From: Granulicella paludicola | Lineage (GTDB): Bacteria > Acidobacteriota > Terriglobia > Terriglobales > Acidobacteriaceae | Length of the DNA stretch: 64,000 bases | Reading direction: 5' to 3' | Assembly: GCF_025685545.1 (NCBI RefSeq) | Contig: NZ_JAGSYC010000025.1 | Span: 744,001 to 808,000 of the forward strand | In this document: one piece after another, positions 51,357 through 60,710 of the stretch | Position numbering within the stretch: the first letter of the stretch is position 1 | Layout: every line of letters starts with the position of its first letter | The notes under the pieces: generated by a model | What the model saw: the letters and a program-made list of their open reading frames with translations, nothing else | What the model was told of the DNA's origin: nothing | The model's database searches: none | Translations under genes and position numbers: made by a program

Positions 51357-52500
51357 AAGTCTTCTCCTCGTGCTGGTTGAAGTTGGATGTAGGAATGAAG
51401 TTGTTGGGGAAACTTGGAATGCACGACGGCAGACCGCAGGCAATGGTCACTGCAAGGCTCTGTCTTGGGAATCGTCGTGGCTGCCTGATCTTCGTCCTGG
51501 AAGAATCGAAAGCAGTAGCGGGGACCCTTGTTCGTAGTCCGGCCTGATAAGACCAGCTACGAACGCGATGAATCGTTCGGTGATTCCACGGTAACGCGAA
51601 ATTCATGGAAAAACACATCTCGAACGCGAAAAATCTCTTGTTTCCCACAGTTATTTTGTTGGCATCGACAGACTTGAATAGCCTGCATCCGAATTCCTTG
51701 ATGCAAACGCATTAGCATCAACGCCTTACGCCAAATTCGCTTCAGGATAGCTTTGGGCTTAAGCCAAGGCATCTGGAATCGTCCGGGAATCGGGCTTCAG
51801 TCCCTGGCACATCCCTTCTCCTCAGCCCGGCATTTCCAAATCAACGCCGATATCGACTCTTTGGACGCTGTCTGACCTCGGCTCGGCCCTCTGCCCCCAA
51901 AGCACCATCCCAACCTCCATCGGGGTATATCCGCACTCCGCCCCTTGGCAGCATCTTGGATACAGGAAACAAGCGGCGCCAAAACGAGCGCACATGTGGG
52001 GTCAACAAGCTTCTCCCGGTCTCCTGATCCAGACCGGATCACGGGGACCACTGCACAAAGATTCGTAGAAATCTCTCTCTGCCCTTATACCGTTCGAACT
52101 TGTACCAATTCTTCACTTGTTTGCAAGCGCAGGGCAGGTAAGCCTGTCCCGCCCTTCACTCTCTCTTGAACTCTCTTGCTGATACCAGACGCTGCCGCGA
52201 AGTCTCGCGGCAGCGTTTGGCGTTTCCTCTGCTCCTGTGAATTGGTGTCAAGCCCCCAGCGCCAGCCCTAGACAGGGAACTCGCTGACAAGAAACAGCTT
52301 AGGAGCTGAAAAATAAATGGATGTTTCCTGGGTCGGTTTGTTAAAATAGGAAGTAGAGGCAGACGAGATCCTGAAAGGTTTGAGAACATCCTCAGCTGTC
52401 TGTCCAGACCTAGTCCTGGACCCCAGACTTCAGGTGTCGAACTCTCACCGTAAGCCGCATTCTGTCAACACTTTAGCTGCAAAGTATGGGGGGAGGGCCT
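51357..52500. other. Long intergenic region, no gene recognised
   Basis: 1,144 bases between the aminotransferase start and the hybrid kinase stop. Open frames of up to 84 codons exist on both strands but lack start signals and family resemblance. It contains two imperfect GGGCTT-type palindromes near 51755-51772 and 51792-51804 and a 12-base perfect hairpin at 52189-52216 (loop AGTC) followed by TTTGGCGTTT. That hairpin could end an unannotated plus-strand transcript. Confidence 0.5.
52189..52216 (+). terminator. Orphan hairpin in the 51.4-52.5 kb gap
   Basis: A perfect 12-base stem (52189-52200 with 52205-52216), loop AGTC, followed on the plus strand by TTTGGCGTTT. No gene reads into it on the plus strand, so either a small RNA lies upstream or it serves another role. 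Confidence 0.45.
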
Positions 52501-55500
52501 TCATGCTTGCGCCGCACCATCCCCAACAAGATGGTTGTTGATCGCAAACAACGCCAGTTCCAACCGATTCCAGACACCAACCTTGTCGAAGATGTTCTTC
52601 AAATGACGCTTCACCGTCTCTTCGGCAATATCGCACTCGCGCGCAATGTCCTTGTTCGTCATTCCCTGCGCAATCAGTCGCACAATCTCCAGCTCGCGCA
52701 CAGTCAGACCAAACGTGTTCTTCGGAGGCTGTTTAATCTCCTCCATCAGATCGTTCAGAACCTGCACCAGGTTCTGAACTGGCTTTCGTCCCAGCCAATA
52801 ATGACCTTGCATCACAGTAGAAATGCACATCGCCAGATCGGTCGTCAGCGCATCCTTCAGCACAACGCCGCGAGCGCCGAGCTGCAAAGCCTCCAGAATC
52901 TCGCGCTGGCTGATCGCTGAAGTCAGCAGGATCGTCTTTGTCGGCACCTGAATCGTCGTGAGCTCGCGCAGCGTCTCCAACCCTGGAAGTTCCGGCATGT
53001 TCAGGTCGAGCAGTAGAATGTCAGGCTGCATCTCGCGCATCTCGCGAATCGCTTCCTTGCCATCTGAAGCCTCGCCAACGACAACATACTCAGCGTGACT
53101 TTGTAGCATCCTTCGCACGCCAAAACGCACAACTGGATGATCGTCCGCAATCAGAATGCGAACGTTCTTCGAAGCGTCATTCGCTCCATAAAGCGTCCGA
53201 GTTCGGATCACCTCGCGGTTCAGCCGCTCGACGATGAGCGCGATGCGGCGATCGTCTTTGTCCGCCGCCGCCGCTTCCAGCTCAGTGCAGATCGCAGTCA
53301 CAGTCGTAATGCCAACAGTCGTGCTTCCGCCCTTCAAGCGGTGTCCGAGCCGCTGTAGCTCTGCATAGTCGCAGGCTTTGGCAGCAACCACGATCTCGGC
53401 GAGGTCCGACTCGACCTGGAGCTGGAACTCATTCATCACCTCGGCGACGAGCTCATCGCCGCCGATGCTCTGCAGCTCTGCCAGCTGGCCGCTCAGCGCG
53501 GACTTCGCGGCGGTCTCGGCGGAGGTGACGACGGTGCGCTCCTGATCTGGATTCATCTCCGCCCAGCGATCCAGCGCAAGCTTGAGGTCGGCCATCCGGA
53601 TCGGCTTGGTGAGGTACTCATTCATGCCAGCGGCGAGACAGATCTCCTCATCTCCCTGCATAGCATTCGCGGTCATCGCGATGACATACGGGCCGTCTTC
53701 GGCGGGCGAGCGCTGCCGAATCCTGCGCGTCGCGTCGAGACCGTCCATCTCCGGCATCTGCACGTCCATCAGCACCACGTCATAAGGCTGTCGGTTGAGA
53801 GCATCGAGCACTTCCAGCCCATTCCCGGCGACATCGGCGCGATAGCCCAGGCTTTTAATCATCTTCATCGCAACCTTCTGGTTGATCGGGTTGTCTTCGG
53901 CGACGAGGATGCGGATGCTGCGCTTGACGGTCGGTCCACTCTGCGCGCTGGCGATGGGAGCGGAAACGGGGATGCCTCCGGCGAAGAGCTCGGACAACAT
54001 GGATTCGAGGCCCTGCGAGCGGATCGGTTTGCTGAGCCAGCCTGCGGGGACGATGCCTGCGTGGAGTTCCGTGTTGCGGGCCCCGAGCGAGGTGAGCATG
54101 ACGAGCGGTAACTTCTTCCGTCTACTAGACGCCAGCGCGGAGCGGACGGCTGCGCCCTCTTTGCTTGCCACGGTGTTGGCGAGCAGGACGGCGTCGACGT
54201 CGTTGTTTTCAAGTAACGTCTGGGCTTGGGCCGCAGTAGCGGCCTGGAGCAGCTTGAGACCAAGGCGTTTCGCCTGAGCCTCAATGGTACGTGCGCTCAG
54301 AGGGCTGGCATCGATCAGAACGACTGTCTTTCCTTTGAAAAGATGGTGCGTGGCCGCAGAGGGGCGTGATCGCGCCTGCATGGTGAAGAAGAAGGTTGCA
54401 CCTTCGCCGGGAACGCTTTCAACGCGCAGGGTTCCGCCCATGAGGATGGCGAGCCGCTGGCTGATGGCGAGGCCTAAGCCCGTGCCTCCGAAGTGGCGCG
54501 TGATGGAGCTGTCGGCCTGAGTAAAAGGCTGGAAAAGGCGATCGAGACGATCCTTCGCAATGCCGGTACCGGTATCCTTTACCGCGAAAAGTAGTCGAAG
54601 TTGGTTGCCGCGCTTATTGTCGGCCGAAACCGTGACGAGGACCTCACCGGCAGCAGTGAACTTGACGGCATTGGAAAGCAGGTTGACGAGGACCTGTCGC
54701 ACGCGGGTGATGTCGGCGACGACCAGCGAAGGCAGGTTTTCGTCGAGAAGGTATCCGATCTCGAGTCCTTTGGCTGCAGCGGCAGGAGCAACGAGGTCGA
54801 GCGCATCCTCGACACATTCGGCAAGATTGAACTCCAGTTCTTCGAGCTCAAGGCGAAGAGACTCGATTTTAGAGAAGTCGAGAATGTCGTTGATGATCTC
54901 AAGAAGATTTTCGCCGGAGGAGCGAACGGTCTCGGCATACTCGCGCTGCTCGCGAGTGAGAGGCGTTTCGAGGAGTAGACCTGTCATGCCGATGACAGCG
55001 TTCATCGGCGTGCGGATCTCATGGCTGACCGTGGCGACGAACTCGCCTTTCGCACGGTTGGCTGCTTCAGCGACGTCCCTTGCGTTCTTAAGCGCAAGTT
55101 CGACCTGATGGTGAGAGTCGTTCTGTGGCGGTGTGAAGCGGAGGCAGCAGATGTATCCGGGTGTGTCCTCGTTGACTGTGGAGCTCAGCGAGAGAGAAAG
55201 CGGAATAGAGCTGCCATTGCGTTTGCGTCCGTCGATGGGCGTGCTGATCTTTTCGGTGGAGTGCTCCTGTTCCTGCGCCCTATGGGTGAGGAATTCTTCG
55301 ACATTCTGATGCTCGGGAACGGTAAGGAGATCGACAACGCTCTTGCCGGGTAGTTGACCTGAGGCGTAGCCGAGGAGTGCTTCGGCGGCCGGATTGGCGA
55401 GCTCTACGCGTCCATCCGCATCCATGATGAGAATGCCATCGATAGAGCCGTTAAGTACGCTGCGTAGCAGAGACTCCGCGCGTTTCAGGTCGTCTATCTG

Positions 55501-55518
55501 TCTTGGTGCCGTTTGCAT
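52501..55518 (-). CDS. Hybrid histidine kinase with complete phosphorelay and fused LuxR-type output
   Basis: 1,005 residues, no membrane helix. Domains in order: coiled start and PAS (about 15-130), HisKA with His166 (ATVSHEIRTPMNAVIGMTG), HATPase (LLSNAVKFT, KDTGTGI, GGTGLGLAISQRL), a receiver without phospho-Asp (397-512, VLLANTV where D is expected), a canonical receiver (534-655, Asp585 in VVLMDVQMPEMDG), Hpt with His726 (LGHRLKGGSTTVG), a third receiver (785-905, Asp838 in ILLLDLNMPELPG), and a NarL/LuxR helix-turn-helix (936-1000, LTVRELEIVRLIAQGMTNKDI, AEETVKRHLKNIF). The protein therefore holds every step of a His-Asp-His-Asp relay plus the DNA-binding output. No neighbouring regulator exists. 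The PAS ligand is unknown. Confidence 0.9.
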   Translation of the reverse strand: MQTAPRQIDDLKRAESLLRSVLNGSIDGILIMDADGRVELANPAAEALLGYASGQLPGKSVVDLLTVPEHQNVEEFLTHRAQEQEHSTEKISTPIDGRKRNGSSIPLSLSLSSTVNEDTPGYICCLRFTPPQNDSHHQVELALKNARDVAEAANRAKGEFVATVSHEIRTPMNAVIGMTGLLLETPLTREQREYAETVRSSGENLLEIINDILDFSKIESLRLELEELEFNLAECVEDALDLVAPAAAAKGLEIGYLLDENLPSLVVADITRVRQVLVNLLSNAVKFTAAGEVLVTVSADNKRGNQLRLLFAVKDTGTGIAKDRLDRLFQPFTQADSSITRHFGGTGLGLAISQRLAILMGGTLRVESVPGEGATFFFTMQARSRPSAATHHLFKGKTVVLIDASPLSARTIEAQAKRLGLKLLQAATAAQAQTLLENNDVDAVLLANTVASKEGAAVRSALASSRRKKLPLVMLTSLGARNTELHAGIVPAGWLSKPIRSQGLESMLSELFAGGIPVSAPIASAQSGPTVKRSIRILVAEDNPINQKVAMKMIKSLGYRADVAGNGLEVLDALNRQPYDVVLMDVQMPEMDGLDATRRIRQRSPAEDGPYVIAMTANAMQGDEEICLAAGMNEYLTKPIRMADLKLALDRWAEMNPDQERTVVTSAETAAKSALSGQLAELQSIGGDELVAEVMNEFQLQVESDLAEIVVAAKACDYAELQRLGHRLKGGSTTVGITTVTAICTELEAAAADKDDRRIALIVERLNREVIRTRTLYGANDASKNVRILIADDHPVVRFGVRRMLQSHAEYVVVGEASDGKEAIREMREMQPDILLLDLNMPELPGLETLRELTTIQVPTKTILLTSAISQREILEALQLGARGVVLKDALTTDLAMCISTVMQGHYWLGRKPVQNLVQVLNDLMEEIKQPPKNTFGLTVRELEIVRLIAQGMTNKDIARECDIAEETVKRHLKNIFDKVGVWNRLELALFAINNHLVGDGAAQA

Positions 55519-56021
55519 CCACTACCTCATCGTTCCAGCGTTGGTGAAGTTCGAAGCCTGGCCAAGGCGCGGCAACAGACTTTCAGCACGCGTCTCGTTG
55601 TGTTTCGGTCGTACACCATAATCTATTGCAAGCGTGAAGGCGACTCCAGCGGAATCTGTCAATCGATGACTCGATTTAGTTGATCTTGATCGATGGGAGT
55701 GGCAGGAGGAGTAAGAATTTACAGTCACGTTACCGAGTTCTGGGGCTATCGAGGATTTCCACAGAAATATACGAATTTGTGCGTTTGGTGCCAGCGCGCG
55801 TGTCGTGACGTGTCCCGCTTCGGAACAGGTAAGTCGCAAACATGGGTGTGGAGGTAAGCTCTGCCCCTTTTGAGGAAGTGCTGAAAGGCACGGGCAAACC
55901 TATGCTTGTCACAGGTTGACTTGCAATGGGTTGAGTACTGTTGTCAAGCAAATTGCGGGCCTCTCTCTGGAGAATGTCTTCATTGGACAACTGCTCGTAC
56001 GACCCGTTTCGTCCTGTGAAG
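55519..56021. other. Intergenic region between divergent genes
   Basis: About 500 bases between the hybrid kinase and the phosphodiesterase-like gene. It must hold both promoters. If the phosphodiesterase starts upstream (ATG 55974 or TTG 55941) the gap is shorter. No gene or clear motif was seen. Confidence 0.45.
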
Positions 56022-57167
56022 ATGCCTAAAACCTCCATCACTATCGCGGTGTTCATCGATGCTCTGGGCTGGCGGCTGGCCCACGAGCACGGCTTCCTTC
56101 GCGAGGAGCTTCCATATCGTGGTCCGCTGGCAACGATCTTCGGGCCAGGAGCGACAGGCGATCCAACGATCCTGACGGGCCTGAAGCCACGCGATCACGG
56201 CCACTTTGCGTTATTTACGTACGACCCGAGCAACTCGCCGTTCCGCAAGGTCCTGTGGCCGCGGCTGCTGCCACAGTTTCTAACGCGGCGTGGCCGCGTG
56301 CGGCGCTGGTTCGGCAAGAAACTAAGCCGCTATGTGGGTGGCAACGGCGACTTCGAGGTACGTGACACGCCGTTCAACCTGCTGCGGCAACTGGGTTATA
56401 ACGACAACCGCGACCTCTATGAGCCGAACGGTGCACAGGCAACTCTGTTCGACGACCTGCGCAGGCAGAATGTGCCATTCCATGTATCGGACTGGCGGCT
56501 GGACGAGGAAGAGAACCTGGCAGCCGCGCGTAAAGAGATTGCCACCGGTAAGCTGCGTCTGGCATACATCTTTCTGCCGCAGCTAGATATTTTGCAGCAG
56601 TATGAAGGCACATCGTCACAGAAGATCATCTGCAAGCTGGGCTGGTATGAGCAGGAGATTCGCGACCTGATTGCGCTGGCCCGCGAGCACTACGACGAAG
56701 TGAAGGTGGCTGCGTTCTCCGACCACGGCATGACGGACATCCGCAAGGAGTGTGCGCTAATGCAGATCGTGAGCTCTCTGCCGCTGGAGTTTGGCGAAGA
56801 CTATTTCGCGGTCTACGATGCGACGATGGCCCGCTTCTGGTTTCACACCAAAGAGGCGGAGCGGCTGATCGGCGATGCTCTGCTGTATCTCTCCGATGGG
56901 CAGTGGCTCGACGACGAGACTCTCCGCTCATGGGGCTGCGACTTTCCGGACGGGCGTTATGGCGACCGCATCTATTTACTGAAGCCGGGGATTCTGCTGA
57001 ACCCCAGCTTCATGGGGCGCTATCGCTATGCGGGGATGCATGGGTTCGACCCTGCGCATGAGGATTCAATCGCGTTCTTCGCGACGAATGAGCAGACTTT
57101 GCCCCGACCGCAGGGACTCGAGGATTTGCGGCGCGTTCTGAGCCAGAGCATCGGCATCGCTGCCTGA
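56022..57167 (+). CDS. Alkaline-phosphatase-superfamily phosphodiesterase/pyrophosphatase-like protein
   Basis: About 381 residues. The metal-site landmarks of the type I phosphodiesterase/nucleotide pyrophosphatase group are visible: VFIDALGW (first aspartate), GDPTILTGLKPRDHGHF (nucleophile threonine region), AAFSDHGMTD (Asp-His pair) and AGMHGFDPAHED (last histidine). No signal peptide is present, so it should be cytoplasmic and act on a phosphodiester or phosphonate-type bond; the substrate is unknown. The start is uncertain: ATG at 56022 begins right before the first beta-strand, while ATG at 55974 would add 16 residues. It is followed by a candidate sigma-28 promoter for motA. Confidence 0.75.
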   Translation: MPKTSITIAVFIDALGWRLAHEHGFLREELPYRGPLATIFGPGATGDPTILTGLKPRDHGHFALFTYDPSNSPFRKVLWPRLLPQFLTRRGRVRRWFGKKLSRYVGGNGDFEVRDTPFNLLRQLGYNDNRDLYEPNGAQATLFDDLRRQNVPFHVSDWRLDEEENLAAARKEIATGKLRLAYIFLPQLDILQQYEGTSSQKIICKLGWYEQEIRDLIALAREHYDEVKVAAFSDHGMTDIRKECALMQIVSSLPLEFGEDYFAVYDATMARFWFHTKEAERLIGDALLYLSDGQWLDDETLRSWGCDFPDGRYGDRIYLLKPGILLNPSFMGRYRYAGMHGFDPAHEDSIAFFATNEQTLPRPQGLEDLRRVLSQSIGIAA

Positions 57168-57190
57168 GTGCGTGTCCGCGCTCCTTCGAT

Positions 57191-57217
57191 TTAAATAATT
57201 ACCCCGGTTGCCGATGA
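57191..57217 (+). promoter_or_regulatory. Candidate sigma-28 promoter before motA
   Basis: TTAAATAA (57191-57198), 11 bases, GCCGATGA (57210-57217); read as TAAATAAT the spacer is 10. The -10 matches 7 of 8 consensus positions, the -35 is weaker. It lies about 100 bases before the motA ATG. Confidence 0.5.
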
Positions 57218-57313
57218 TGACCATGCAGATACAGCACGGGCACCATCAGCCACTCTGCTTTGCCAGACGGCTTATCGCCGTCCCGGCTAAACACTACAAC
57301 GGGGTCACAACGA

Positions 57314-58034
57314 ATGTTTTCTATCGTGGGAATACTGGTCGTCTTTGGCTGCGTGATTACTGGGTTCTTGATGGAGAAGGGCAAGCTAGCCGTTCTGATC
57401 CAGCCATCAGAATTGGTGACCATCGGGGGAGCTGCGATTGGAACTGTTCTTACTGCAAACCCTATCCATATTTTGAAGAAAACAATCAGCAGCGTGCTTG
57501 GGGTGCTGAAAGGATCGCCGTATACGAAGAAACGCTATACGGAGACGCTGAAGATGATGTTCGACGTGCTGAGCAAGGCTCGCAAGGAAGGGTCGGTTGC
57601 AATCGAGGCTGATGTGGAGGATCCGGACAAGAGCCAGATCTTTGCGAAGTATCCGGGCTTCCTAAAAGACCATCACGCGCGGGACTTTGTGTGCGATACG
57701 CTGCGGATGGGCATCACCGGGGGTGTGAGTGGCATTCGATGTCGATCAGGTAATGCAGCAAATGGAAAATATCGCCGAAGTCGGCCGGGGGATCGCCGTC
57801 GCTTTTGTCGCAACCATTTACGGTGTGGGTGCGGCCAACCTCTTTTTATTGCCTTGCGCCGGTCGCATCCGTGTTCTCAATTCCCGGCGTCAGGCTCTGC
57901 GCGAGATGATCGTCGAAGGCACCGCAGGCATCGCCGAAAGTCTCAGCGCTGGCGCCGTCGAGCAGCGACTTAGACCGTTCGTTTATGTGGGGCCGGCGTC
58001 GGCGAAGCAGCGCCCTTCATTGGTGACCCGATGA
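57314..58034 (+). pseudogene. motA: motA, frameshifted and internally deleted
   Basis: The N-terminal part (MFSIVGILVVFGCVITGFL, PSELVTIGGAAIGTVLTANP, DFVCDTLRMGITGGVS) is a normal MotA start with two helices. Near 57730 the frame breaks: GGVS continues as AFDVDQVMQQ only in the +1-shifted frame, consistent with one extra G in AGTGGCATTC. In that frame MENIAEVGRGIAVAFVATIYGVGAANLFLL gives the last helix, but the segment expected between DQVMQQ and MENIAEVG (roughly 40-45 residues with helix 3 and the conserved proline) is missing. The shifted frame ends in an ATGA overlap with motB. A functional stator subunit is unlikely. Confidence 0.82.
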
Positions 58035-58753
58035 GCCTGCAGGAGCATGAGAGTGAATCCTCCACAGAGCGCTGGACGGTTTCCTACGCTGATTTCATGA
58101 CGCTTCTCTTTGCGCTCTTTGTCGTTCTTTTCGCATCCTCCCACCATGAGAAGCACGATATTCAGCAGGTATCCTCTGCCGTGAAGCAGGGCTTCCAGCA
58201 ACTCGGCGCTTTTCCCGCCGCCGGTGTAAACAGCGCAGCAAGGACTTCTGATGCAGGTCCTGTTTTAGTGAATCGAAGCGCGGGGGTCGATGTGATTGCA
58301 CTGCAGCGGGACTTGACCTCTGCACTCGGGAAAGAGATTGCGCGTAATGAGGTTGTGCTGAGGATGACTCCGGACGGCTTCGTCATCAGCCTGCATGAAC
58401 TCGGTTTCTTCAGGAGCGGAGAGGCGACGCTACTCGCGGACGCGACGGGAAAGATGCAGCGCATAGCTTCCGTCCTGATGAAGTACGGGCTCGATATGCG
58501 TGTGGAAGGTCACACTGACAACCTCCCGATCCACACGCTTGAGTTTAACTCCAATTGGGACCTTTCGATCGCGCGCGCAACTAACGTTGCGATGATGTTA
58601 ATAGATGACGGACACTTCAATCCAGCGCGTCTTTCCATTGCTGGCTACGGTCAATATCATCCCGTCACCACGAATGACACACCATTGGGGCGCCAATCGA
58701 ATCGCAGGGTCGATATCGTCATCGTCACAGCAACGAAGATGGACAACGAGTAG
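58031..58753 (+). CDS. motB: Flagellar stator protein MotB
   Basis: 240 residues. A short cytoplasmic start, one helix with the proton-accepting Asp21 (WTVSYADFMTLLFALFVVLF), a plug/linker, then an OmpA-type peptidoglycan-binding domain (DMRVEGHTDNLPIHTLEF, SNWDLSIARATNVAMMLID, LSIAGYGQYHPV, RQSNRRVDIVIV). It forms the stator with MotA and anchors it to the wall. Its ATG overlaps the motA stop by 4 bases. All conserved residues look intact although motA upstream is broken. Confidence 0.92.
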   Translation: MSLQEHESESSTERWTVSYADFMTLLFALFVVLFASSHHEKHDIQQVSSAVKQGFQQLGAFPAAGVNSAARTSDAGPVLVNRSAGVDVIALQRDLTSALGKEIARNEVVLRMTPDGFVISLHELGFFRSGEATLLADATGKMQRIASVLMKYGLDMRVEGHTDNLPIHTLEFNSNWDLSIARATNVAMMLIDDGHFNPARLSIAGYGQYHPVTTNDTPLGRQSNRRVDIVIVTATKMDNE

Positions 58754-58930
58754 GGAAGCGAACCGGGACGGCGGGGCGTGCGTTCGCGGAGGTGACTCGA
58801 TGCCTGCAGGAGCTTAAAGCGATAAAGCGTACAGGCCGAGCGTCTGGTTGCTCTCTCCGCAGTTGCTGCGAAGATTCCTATGGGGAATGATTTTCAAACG
58901 TACTAGAACTCTGCTAGCATCACCGGCGAC

Positions 58931-60679
58931 ATGGATCCCTTCGACTCCGCCCGCCGTAACCTCCTGAAGCTTGGTAGCTTGAGCTTCGCCGCCTCCGCTG
59001 CCGCTGTCGTCCCCACCCTTGCTGCGGGTGAGGCACGCAACAACGCCTCGAAGTCCGCAACTCCAATGATCTTCGATGTGCGCGCCTTTGGCGCAAAGGG
59101 CGATGGTCACGCCGTCGATTCGCCTGCGATCAACGCCGCGATTGATGCCGCCGCAGCCGCCGGAGGTGGGACGGTTTACTTTTCTGCAGGCGTGTATCTT
59201 AGTTTCTCTATCCACCTCAAGAGCAAGGTAGATCTCTATTTGTCGCAGGGCTGCACGGTCATCGCTGCCGACTCACCGAAACCCGGCGAAACGACCGGCT
59301 ACATGGGCGGAACCTACGACGCGGCCGAACCAAAGACGAGCTATGACGCCTACCAGGATTACGGGCACAATCACTGGCACAACTCGCTTTTCTGGGGCGA
59401 GGGCCTCTCCGATCTCTCCATCACCGGTCCCGGCCTCATCTGGGGCAGAGGACTGAGCTTCGGTGCGGGGCCGGGTCGTCCACCGGCTGCGGCTGGGTCC
59501 TCGGGCCGTGGCTTCGGCCCGGAGCACGTCGGAACCCCCGCACCTGCGCAGGCTGTAGAGCGCAACCGGCCGCCCCGCGGAGACTATCCAATGTTTCAAG
59601 CTGAACAGCCCGGTGTCGGCAACAAGGCTATCGCGCTGAAGAACTGCCGCAACGTCATCTTCCGCGATTTCTCCATACTCAAAGGTGGTCACTTCGGATT
59701 GCTACTCACCGGCGTGGACAATCTCACCATCGACAACCTCAAAATTGACACCGATCGCGACGGCATGGACATCGACTGTTGCAAAAATGTTCGTGTCTCC
59801 AACTGCACCGTCAACTCACCGTGGGACGACGGCATCTGTCCCAAATCTAGCTTCGCGCTTGGTTACAATCGCCCCACCGAAAACGTAAACATCACCAACT
59901 GCTACGTCACCGGCGCCTATCGCCTTGGTAGCGTACTCGATGGAACCTTCAAAAAGTTTGACGGTTCGCCAGCGGACTATGGCAAGGTCGGCGGCACCGG
60001 TCGCATCAAGTGCGGCACTGAATCGAACGGCGGCTTCATTAACATCACCATCTCGAACTGTGTTTTTGAGGGCTGCCAGGGGCTCGCGTTGGAGACCGTC
60101 GACGGTGCGCTGCTCGAAGATATCGCCGTTACGAACATCACCATGCGCGATGTGATCTCCTGCCCGATCTTCTTGCGGCTGGGTTCGCGCTTGCGCGGGC
60201 CGAAGGGAACTGGCGATCAGTCGACCGTCGTCGGCACGCTGCGGCGCGTTCTTATTTCAAACGTGACCAGCTACAACACCGCAGGCAAGTACGGATCGAA
60301 CATTACCGGCATCCCCGGCTATCCGATCGAAGACCTGAAGATCACCGATGTCTACGTCGAGCATGTGGGTGGCGGAACGGCGGAGCAGGCGAAGATTCAA
60401 GTACCTGAGAAGGAAGACGGTTATCCGGAGCCCGGGATGCTCGGCACGTTGCCGGCGCACGGTTTCTTTTTCCGGCACGTCAACCGACTCGAGATGAGCC
60501 ACGTTGAGATACAACCGAAGGTGCCCGATGCCCGCCCCGCTATCTACACAGACAACGTCCACCGCGCCGACTTCTACTTCATCACAGCCCCCAGCAATGT
60601 GCCTGCGTTCTCGTTGAATAGCTCCACAGACACGCGCATCCTACTATCACGCGCGGCGCCGGACTCCATCGTGCCTTAG
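58931..60679 (+). CDS. Family GH28 polygalacturonase-like enzyme, Tat signal
   Basis: 582 residues. A Tat-type leader (SARRNLLKLGSLSFAASAAA) is followed by the usual GH28 opening FDVRAFGAKGDGHAVDSPAINAAID and a right-handed beta-helix. Catalytic-region motifs are DTDRDGMDID (about 272-281) and SPWDDGICPKS (about 295-305), with the asparagine/aspartate trio of the family; a glycine-rich insertion (about 175-215) is unusual. It should hydrolyse galacturonan or rhamnogalacturonan outside the cytoplasm. It is convergent with the GH106-like gene, and a GH105 gene lies at 18 kb. Confidence 0.85.
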   Translation: MDPFDSARRNLLKLGSLSFAASAAAVVPTLAAGEARNNASKSATPMIFDVRAFGAKGDGHAVDSPAINAAIDAAAAAGGGTVYFSAGVYLSFSIHLKSKVDLYLSQGCTVIAADSPKPGETTGYMGGTYDAAEPKTSYDAYQDYGHNHWHNSLFWGEGLSDLSITGPGLIWGRGLSFGAGPGRPPAAAGSSGRGFGPEHVGTPAPAQAVERNRPPRGDYPMFQAEQPGVGNKAIALKNCRNVIFRDFSILKGGHFGLLLTGVDNLTIDNLKIDTDRDGMDIDCCKNVRVSNCTVNSPWDDGICPKSSFALGYNRPTENVNITNCYVTGAYRLGSVLDGTFKKFDGSPADYGKVGGTGRIKCGTESNGGFINITISNCVFEGCQGLALETVDGALLEDIAVTNITMRDVISCPIFLRLGSRLRGPKGTGDQSTVVGTLRRVLISNVTSYNTAGKYGSNITGIPGYPIEDLKITDVYVEHVGGGTAEQAKIQVPEKEDGYPEPGMLGTLPAHGFFFRHVNRLEMSHVEIQPKVPDARPAIYTDNVHRADFYFITAPSNVPAFSLNSSTDTRILLSRAAPDSIVP

Positions 60680-60710
60680 CAGGCAGGTAAATGCAGGCCG
60701 CAGATTCAGC

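Noticed and set aside
53170-53215. GGAGCGAATG before the last receiver of the hybrid kinase as a separate start codon
   Set aside because: That ATG is out of frame with the receiver; the in-frame reading is continuous from the Hpt domain, so a single fused protein is the better reading.
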